Assembly: GCA_015832175.1 (NCBI GenBank)
Contig: WJXW01000016.1
Coordinates: 1,054,001 to 1,118,000, forward strand
From: Paraphaeosphaeria minitans
Taxonomy: Eukaryota > Ascomycota > Dothideomycetes > Pleosporales > Didymosphaeriaceae
Direction of reading: 5' to 3'
DNA length: 64,000 nucleotides
The notes under the pieces were generated by a model. It did no database searches. It was not told the DNA's origin and saw only the letters and a list, made by a program, of their open reading frames with translations. The number at the start of each line of letters is the position of its first letter. Position 1 is the first letter of the stretch. The translations under genes were made by a program, and so were the position numbers. Positions 57,358 through 64,000 of this stretch are shown here, one piece after another.

Positions 57358-60300
57358 CTACTTCTGACCACCATTCCCGCCGCGAGACACAATTTCCAAG
57401 ATCATATCCCTGGCGTCCTCACATCCCTGCTTAGAACCCACAATCTCGATAGCCTCATCTTTGGCTTGGTCACGTGGCACCTGCACTTTCGTGCCAGTCT
57501 TCTTGCGGATGCTGTTGATGGTGCTACCGCCAGGGCCAACAACGAGCCTATAGCTGCGCGGGTCTGGAAGGATGAGGTAACCGTGAGCAGAAGGTTTCGA
57601 TGCGGCCTCAATAGCTTTCTCTAGCACCTGGCGGGCCTTGGGGAGGTTGTCAGCAGGTCCACGAAGAATCCAAGGAATAGTGGCAGATGTGTCGGTTTCT
57701 CCGGCGGCGGGATTGTGCTCTACAATCTCCCAAGAGTGTGCGTCAGCTCCGGCGGTGGTATCGTCGGTGATGAGAGGCAGATCGCCGTTCGCGCCCTTAC
57801 GAGCCTTGCCGCCTTGCTCTTGAGTCGGCCTAGCTGGTACCTGCTGGCCGGCATGGTCAACTGTCACCTTGTGCTCATTACGTAGACGGCGGAAGAATTG
57901 GCCGTTGTCGGAGACAGAGTGGTGCAGGTAGCGCGGCACCTGTATAGTCTCGCCTTCCTGGCCCTTGACCAAGTTGAGAATATGTTCCTTGGCCTGCTGG
58001 ACCTGAGCCGGTTCACCCGAGATCTTCACCTGCGAACGTGCAGCACCGGTGGTCGATTGCTTGGGGACGTCAAGCTGGATGGCAAACTTTTCTTCCAGAG
58101 ATCGACGCGTCTCACCGCCGCGACCAATCAATAGTCTATGCTTGTCGGGTGAGATCTCCACCATTTCGGTTACTTGCTTCTCCAGGGTGTCCACTTGAGC
58201 TTGCAATGAGGCAACAATCTTTTCCACCACGTTCTTGGGCCCCTCAACACGGATCACAGATTCATCTGTCTCAGGGCGCGGGAACCGAACCATGCGCGCC
58301 AACTCGCGTGAATTGTCGGGCCCACCGGCGGCGGTAACGATTGAGCGGATGTTGGAACCGCTACCGCCAATGAGGGATCGGTGGTGCTTTCTATCCACAT
58401 CGAGCGTCTTTACAATGGTGTCATCGAAAACCTTCGCACGCTCCTGCAACAACTTCTTAGCCTCTTCGACTTGCTTCTTGGTACCCTTGAGCTTGATCTC
58501 AACGCGACCAGAAGGATCAGCACCTTCGCGAGCTCCAGGGACGTCAATTTGACATCCAGTTGCATATCGCAGGTTCTCCATCTCTCGGCCACCGGAACCA
58601 ATCAATTGAGGAACCTGGCTCTGTGCAACGAAAACGCTATCGGCGTGGGAGTTATCGATGGCATACTGCAAAAGGCTGAGGATTTCGTCACGAGCCTCAT
58701 CCGCACCCTTACGTGGACCGCGAACAATGACCTCATCAGGAGCCTGAGCGCGGAAGTTGCGCTGCGAAGCACCCTCGCCAGCAGCCTCGTCATCGGCTTT
58801 TCCACTGGATCGTGGGAAGTTGATGCGGACGTTGTAGCGCTCTTGCAAACGGTTAACAGTGCTTCCCTTAGCACCAATCAGATCGCGATGGTACTGAGGC
58901 TTGACCTTCAGAGTATGAGTAGCCTCATCCGCAAGGCGTTTCCCAAGGGCTTCAATATGAGATTTGCAGGCGTGGGCTTTGGCCTGAGGTCCTTTGAGCT
59001 CGACCTTGCCATCGTTAACTTGAATGTCCACGTCAAATTCTTCTCGCAGTTTCCGAATGTTTTCGCCGCCCTTGCCAATGAGGAAGTTGGCATATTTCTG
59101 TGGGAAGTCAAAGGAAGTTGTGTACCCGCGCTCAAGCTCGTCCTTCTCCTCCTGCTCAATGAAAGCAAGGATTTTGGAGTGTAGGCCCTCGAGTGTGTCG
59201 ACTGGTCCACGCATGCCGAAGTTATTGCTCGAAGCGCTGGTCTTGGGGCGACGGTCGCCAAAGAGCAGCTGAATGGGAATCTGATCTTGGCTAAGACCTT
59301 GCTGCTCCTTTTCGACGAAGCGCTGAATCTTTGGGTGGAATTTGGCATGCGCCTCGATGTCTCGAGAAGCAAGCTGTTGTTGTTTGCTTGTCAAATCCTG
59401 GATGAAAGCCTGAGCCTCTCGCAGCGCTTTTTGATACGCTTGTACATCAGCAGAGGGTGGTGCGCCACGAGGGATAACATATTCGGCTTGAGGAGTGGAA
59501 CCCTCGTACACAAGGACGAGCTCAGGCGACTCATCCGTTTCAACTGGGAAGACAATGTGTACGCCCATGTTGTCGCGCACGTGCTGTGCATTTCGCGCTC
59601 GCAGGTGTTGGTGATAGAAGGGGTCGACGTTCACTGTCGAGAATCGCGACGGTGGGTGACCAGCAAAGATGCTCATGATGTCGCTACGCGCCTTCTGGGT
59701 GTCCTTGGCCTCTTTGCCGTAGATCTCCCACGCAGTCGGTCCGTCTCGCTCCATTGGGGCGACGATGCTCGTGTCATGTGCACGCTCAAGCTCCTTGATG
59801 AGCTCGCGTTCCTGAAGATAGCGGGTCAAATTGCGGGCGTGCGTTTGAGCATGTGGTCCACGGTGTTCGCGGGTGCTGTCAGCCATTGCGGATTGCATGC
59901 TGTACGCGATCTCGTCAAGTTTATCCATACCAGCCTTGATCTTGTCGCTGGGTCCGACAACGTAGATGTCCTCGCTCGGGTCAGTGTTAGGGGGTACGAT
60001 GATGGTACACCCGGTTTCCTCGAGGAAGTCATGCAGCGAATATCCACGCTCACCAGCAATGAACTGGTGGCGACCGCGCTCTACGTTTTGACGTTCAATA
60101 GCGAGCTGACTACGCAACTGCTCCACGCGGCGCTGAAGCTCAGCCTGGATCTGTTGTGCGGCCTCCCGATCACCAGAGATCTGGATAGGGTACTTGGCTT
60201 GTGGGATGAAGTTGATGGGTGCCTGAGCAGGGGCTTGGTCATCCCAGGTATGGTAATGCGGAATCTGGACACGGACATCACGATTTCCCTGGAGATTCTC

Positions 60301-61318
60301 GATATGGGCGTTGCGGGGCCCAGCCAGGAAGGGGTAGTATTCGGCCGGGATATCCTTGAGTCGTAGGTTCACGGTCGAAGTACGCTCCTTCACAATCGCC
60401 ATGATCTCCTGGCGAGCAATTCCAGCCGTAAGAGCGTTGCCCTCAATTATAACGTCGACTTCATCATCTTCGTCTTGGACGTCTTGCTTGGGGATCTGAA
60501 CGCGTGCACCGGATCGGCTGCTGATTTCCTTGATCTTGTCGCCGCCACGACCGATGATGAAGGGACGGACCGAAGCAGGGATCGAGAGCTTGACGGATTG
60601 CTATACTGTGTTAACCGTGGCAGAATGTTGATGAAGAAAGTACACATACCTTGGCGAGCACCTCATTGGCAATCTCCAACAAGGACTGACGAACAGCGGG
60701 CGCAGGGCCAGTAGCCTCGAAGATGACGCCGTTTGGAGACTCCTTTCGCTCGAGCCTGGCCTTGGAACGCTTGTTGATGTCGTGGATGATCTGGGGGATA
60801 GGTTTCTTCAGCTCCTTCAGCGGCTTGAGGTCAGAGGTGAGGAAGGCGATCTGCTCTTTGTGTTTGCCGGGAAGAGCCATGCTCGGCAGGGCGGGTCCAC
60901 GCGAGGTGGGAATAGATGCAGGAGTAGCAGTTCCAGAGGCCGGTCCGTTGCCGTTGACGCCATTCGTGGCTAGCGAGGCAGGCTTCTTGCCCCAGGTGGG
61001 TGCAACAGCTTGGGCGCGGGGCTTGACGGGACCAAGAGCTGGGAAAGCTTCTTCAGAGGCGGTGTTGAGCCCAGGGGCCTTTTTGCTAGGCACAGGGGTG
61101 TCGGCGGCCTTCTGCTTGCCAGCAGCCTTCTCGCTAAGGGGAGAGGCAGCGGCGGCGGCAGCGTCGGATTGAAGGGAGACAGACGGCGGAGGATGGGCGA
61201 CGTCCTCCTCATCGACGACGTCCTCGACGGTGACATGGTGGTTGTGTTGCTCCATGAGCTTCTGGGCGGGGGTGAGACCCTCGCCAGAGCTGGCAGTAGC
61301 CACAGCCTCGGATGCCAT
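57358..61318 (-). CDS. SCP160: Multi-KH-domain RNA-binding protein (Scp160/vigilin family)
   Basis: This is a polysome- and ER-associated RNA-binding protein of the vigilin family, which affects mRNA localisation, translation and ploidy control. Two exons, 60,650-61,318 and 57,358-60,600, with a 49-bp intron, give 1,303 aa, close to yeast Scp160 (about 1,220). After a low-complexity N-terminus (residues about 1-150, with a SEEAFPALG motif) come serial KH modules. Recognisable GxxG loops include IIGRGGDKI, LIGKGGENI, LIGAKGSTV, LIGSGGREM, LIGGSGSNI, LIGRGGETR and VVGPGGSTI. Several other modules lack a GxxG loop (for example FLAGPRNAHI, FIAGERGYSL), as is normal for vigilins. The start at 61,318 (MASEAVATASS) opens the only long frame. 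No membrane segment is present. Confidence 0.93.
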
Positions 61319-62029
61319 TATCAGAGTGGACCGTTCGAGTTAACCAAAGGGTGATTCGTGTAGACGGTGGTGTGGGTGGGCTACGAGTGGAGCGCCAGAA
61401 CGTGGGTTTTATGACAGGTGTGCGGGTGGCAGGCGGCGATGGGGTCTGCGGCGTAAATAAGTAAGACGAAAGTTGCAGGGGCCTCGTGCGTGTGGTTGCG
61501 GAAGTTGATGAGAGGGTCTGTGGGTATTTCCGTACCAGATACCAGAGCAGCTGCCGGTTGGCGTATTTCAGCTAAAGATTTGTCGTGGCAGGGTGTGGCT
61601 TAGTAGGCCATAGCGTGGTGCACAAGGAGAATCAATTGTACGCGGGCGGCGTGGCCAGGGAGAGGCAGGTTCAAGGAGCAGAGGGATGCTGCGGACGAGC
61701 GAAAGGTGTAACGATGTTCCAGAGGGAGAGAGCTTTGGACCGTCGAGGTTAGCTAACGAGCGGATCTCTGCTTATGTACGCCACCCTCGAAGGTCCGTGA
61801 AGACGCCTAGGCAGTATGGAGTACAACCAAACATGCGCACATGGAAATAGTAGACATGGCATATTGAACATGCTCCCGTATTGCATCGCAACCCGTTCCC
61901 TCGGGCGAATTCTGGCGTCTCAGGCCGCTGTGGCCATGGATTGAAACCTGCGCATGCCTTCCCCAACGCCGCTATCCATGACCAAACTGTCCTGCGTGAA
62001 CACCGGTACTGGTACCATGTAATGCTATT
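61319..62029. promoter_or_regulatory. Upstream region of KH-protein gene
   Basis: These 711 bp lie between the flavoprotein-fusion stop and the KH-protein start, both on the minus strand. It should hold the KH-gene promoter. No distinct motif was identified. Confidence 0.45.
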
Positions 62030-63757
62030 CTACGATCCGAGAATTTTGACCCTCATCCATTCGCTTGTGCCTACGCCGAGATTCAACCCGTTGCGAGCCC
62101 ACCACTTCCTCACGTCCTCGCCCGCCTCGCCTTCCACGCCATCCTCCAGTGCCTCTTCGATGTCGCATGTCTTGTACTCAACTCGTAAGCCGCTACGCTT
62201 CCACCATTCCAGCACGTCTGCGTGGCCCATCTTGGTGGGGCCCACAAGGACCTGGTTGTCGAACAGCATCTTCTCACCGAAATGCCTGTGCCAGTAGTTG
62301 AGTATACGTGTATGACCGTGCGCCGAGGCAAGCTTCGCTATCGTGTCCTCGTGTGAGAAGGGGATTCCGGATTCCACCCAGAAAACCACGGCAGGCAGGC
62401 AGCCTGCCTGCGTGGCGTACGTGATCGACTTGCCAACCTTGAGCGACAGGAGCGGTCGCCTGTTCTGCGCCTCATCTTTGTGCTCCGTTGGCAAAGGGGG
62501 CGGTGCGGGTTCCGAACGGTATCTGCTGTGCTCCTTCCACCATTCCAACACCTCCATGTGGCCTTGTGAGCTGGCTGCCTCCAGAGCAGACTCGGTGAAC
62601 TTGAGTGGCAGACCCGAGTCGAACCACCAGTCTAGAGCTTGGATAGAACCGGAACGACTTGCACTGTCCATGGCCTCGGTGGAATACTCTTTGGTAAGAA
62701 AGGTTGGCGAGATTCTCCAATACTCCAGGATCTCCGTCCTTCCAAAGACGGACGCTTTGTGAGGCAGAAAGGCATGGCCAAATGTGCCCCAAAAGAGCTC
62801 CTTGTGCGCGTGTTCCAAATGTATAAGCACAGGCACCATGGCGAAGCGCATGATGAGCTCGATGCAAAGGCGCGATATGCGCGTTGGTGGTTCCGCATCA
62901 AGCAATGCCCTCACGTCCGCGTATGTGCCTGTCAACAGCGTCCACTCCAGCTTCTGCATCTGATTTTTCGGACCCTCTTCACTGGCAGCCTGGCGCCATT
63001 CCGGCGGGACGGGGAGTGCGGTGCGAACGTCGAGCATGGCCGCAAGCTCCCAATCCTCTGTAAACTCTAGGATGATGGACCATAACTCCGGGGGCAGGCG
63101 AGGTCCTTTGCTCTTTGTCGGAGTGAGCGTGGGCATATGGGCTATCGGCAATGCTATGCGGCCATCACCCACAGCCATCAGGTCAATCTGGGTCTGGATG
63201 GACTCGTTGAAGGTCTTGTGTCCCTCCCACAGCTGGTACTTGCGACCCATGTGGTCAAATGTCCATAGATAGGGTGGCAGCACGCGTATCCAATTCCACT
63301 TCCTCCGTATCTTGCTAATCTGTTTCTTCGACATGGGATGCTCCCACATGAGTGTGGACATGGCCGGGATGAGTAGGATCTTCTTGGAGACATCCCAGCT
63401 CCGCAGGACCTGGAGATGCAAGTTGCTGGTGAAGCCGTGCAGCATGCGGGCTATGTTTTCGGCGTCGAGGGGTGCCAGCACGAGCAGATGGGCCCACTGG
63501 CAGTATTCGGCCACCTTTGTGTCCGCATAGTCTGCATGCTGCCACTCGGGTTTCGCGTTGCTCTCGACATCGTATCGGTGCCACACGGGCTCGAGCGCGG
63601 GGGGCACTATGTGCGAGGAAGGTGGGAAATCATGGCCAGCGATGACCTGGAGCGAGACGTCGGGGATGCGGTGCAAGCGGGCAGCAATCCTGTAGCCGAA
63701 TTCGTGGGTCGAGGAGTCAGGGAGAGCGAGGAGGACGTTTAGCGAGCGCGTCGTCAT
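62030..63757 (-). CDS. Degenerate PPC-decarboxylase-like flavoprotein fused to F-box-like and ankyrin-like region
   Basis: This is a single-exon gene of 575 aa with an unusual domain chain. Residues about 5-165 match the HFCD flavoprotein family of phosphopantothenoylcysteine decarboxylase/Hal3: NVLLALPDSS, QWAHLLVLAPLDAENIARM (about 87-105), LRSWDVSKK, and ILLIPAMSTLMWEHPMS (127-143), then VLPP. The residues expected to act in catalysis differ: the His before the WAD block appears as Val, the Asn of PAMN is Ser134, and the ACGDYG Cys loop is missing. Residues about 219-240 (PRLPPELWSIILEF) look like an F-box start. From about 330 on there are repeats of the G-x-x-x-x-LEWW/LDWW type resembling ankyrin-like repeats. 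It may bind FMN or a partner without decarboxylating. Function unknown. Confidence 0.7.
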   Translation of the reverse strand: MTTRSLNVLLALPDSSTHEFGYRIAARLHRIPDVSLQVIAGHDFPPSSHIVPPALEPVWHRYDVESNAKPEWQHADYADTKVAEYCQWAHLLVLAPLDAENIARMLHGFTSNLHLQVLRSWDVSKKILLIPAMSTLMWEHPMSKKQISKIRRKWNWIRVLPPYLWTFDHMGRKYQLWEGHKTFNESIQTQIDLMAVGDGRIALPIAHMPTLTPTKSKGPRLPPELWSIILEFTEDWELAAMLDVRTALPVPPEWRQAASEEGPKNQMQKLEWTLLTGTYADVRALLDAEPPTRISRLCIELIMRFAMVPVLIHLEHAHKELFWGTFGHAFLPHKASVFGRTEILEYWRISPTFLTKEYSTEAMDSASRSGSIQALDWWFDSGLPLKFTESALEAASSQGHMEVLEWWKEHSRYRSEPAPPPLPTEHKDEAQNRRPLLSLKVGKSITYATQAGCLPAVVFWVESGIPFSHEDTIAKLASAHGHTRILNYWHRHFGEKMLFDNQVLVGPTKMGHADVLEWWKRSGLRVEYKTCDIEEALEDGVEGEAGEDVRKWWARNGLNLGVGTSEWMRVKILGS

Positions 63758-63791
63758 GAGTTCGAAAAGTTCAGGTGGAGGGAGAGGAGCA

Positions 63792-63858
63792 GGTGCATGT
63801 GCATGTGCATGTGCATGTGCATGTCGACAACGACAGCGACAGCGACAGCGACAGCGAC
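63792..63858. repeat. Two adjacent hexanucleotide microsatellites
   Basis: A (GTGCAT)n run at 63,792-63,824 is followed directly by a (GACAGC)n run at 63,826-63,858. They lie 35-100 bp upstream of the flavoprotein-fusion start, probably in its 5' UTR or promoter. Confidence 0.85.
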
Positions 63859-64000
63859 GGGCACGATCGGTGGTGTGAGCGCGACCGATTATGCGGAGCT
63901 ATCGCTGACGTAACGGGCCGTTACCTTTCACCCTCGGTCTACGAGGCAGTGACATGGCTACAGTGAAGGATACGGCCGAGACACGGTCGCCGTTCGTTCG

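Noticed and set aside
59287..60366. 359-codon plus-strand frame opposite the KH protein
   Set aside because: It is an antisense shadow of the highly biased KH coding sequence; the minus strand has clear KH motifs.

Overview
The window looks like a chromosome segment of a filamentous ascomycete (Pezizomycotina). The support is short introns of about 42-93 bp with fungal splice signals, a HET-domain remnant, a LaeA-like methyltransferase, and a long AT-rich block of retrotransposons with the hallmarks of repeat-induced point mutation (RIP): TpA excess, and TAA/TAG where Gln or Trp codons are expected. The gene set would suit Dothideomycetes, but the class cannot be settled from the sequence. 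No tRNA, rRNA or CRISPR array was recognised. Exon structures were worked out by hand from splice signals, reading phase and family similarity.

Bases 1 to about 21,420 are a RIP-degenerated retrotransposon nest with no intact gene. Gypsy element A (+, cut by the window start) ends in an LTR at 3,567-3,978. Gypsy element B (-, 3,979-10,352) abuts it tail to tail, followed by an LTR fragment (10,353-10,638). A Ty1/copia-like element (+) lies at about 10,640-21,415 and is split by a structurally complete gypsy element C (-, 13,052-19,798) with two 456-bp LTRs and a 5-bp ATATA target duplication. All three gypsy copies carry an antisense accessory reading frame between pol and the 3' LTR. Composition changes abruptly near 21.42 kb.

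From about 21.4 kb to the end the DNA is gene-rich. In order: a truncated HET fragment (-), a T2-family asparaginase/isoaspartyl peptidase (+), the dynactin actin-like protein ARP10 (-), NOP58 (+), RNA polymerase III subunit RPC9 (-), a 0.5-kb 12-bp minisatellite, an unrecognised 594-aa protein (+), a tail-anchored thioredoxin with a CPPC active site (+), a flavin monooxygenase (+), a small Grg1-like stress protein (-), two tandem-repeat tracts, a full-size ABC-B/MDR transporter (-), a DmpA-like P1 peptidase (-), an M28B carboxypeptidase (-), a proline-rich PPxY protein (-), a LaeA-like methyltransferase (-), an Scp160/vigilin KH protein (-), and a fusion of a degenerate PPC-decarboxylase-like flavoprotein with F-box-like and ankyrin-like sequence (-).

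The genes do not form one pathway. NOP58, RPC9, ARP10 and the KH protein are housekeeping. The transporter, two peptidases, monooxygenase, methyltransferase and thioredoxin are typical accessory or stress/transport genes, but no backbone biosynthetic enzyme is present, so a secondary-metabolite cluster is not supported. The most unusual items are the flavoprotein fusion, the tail-anchored CPPC thioredoxin and the conserved antisense frame of the gypsy elements.
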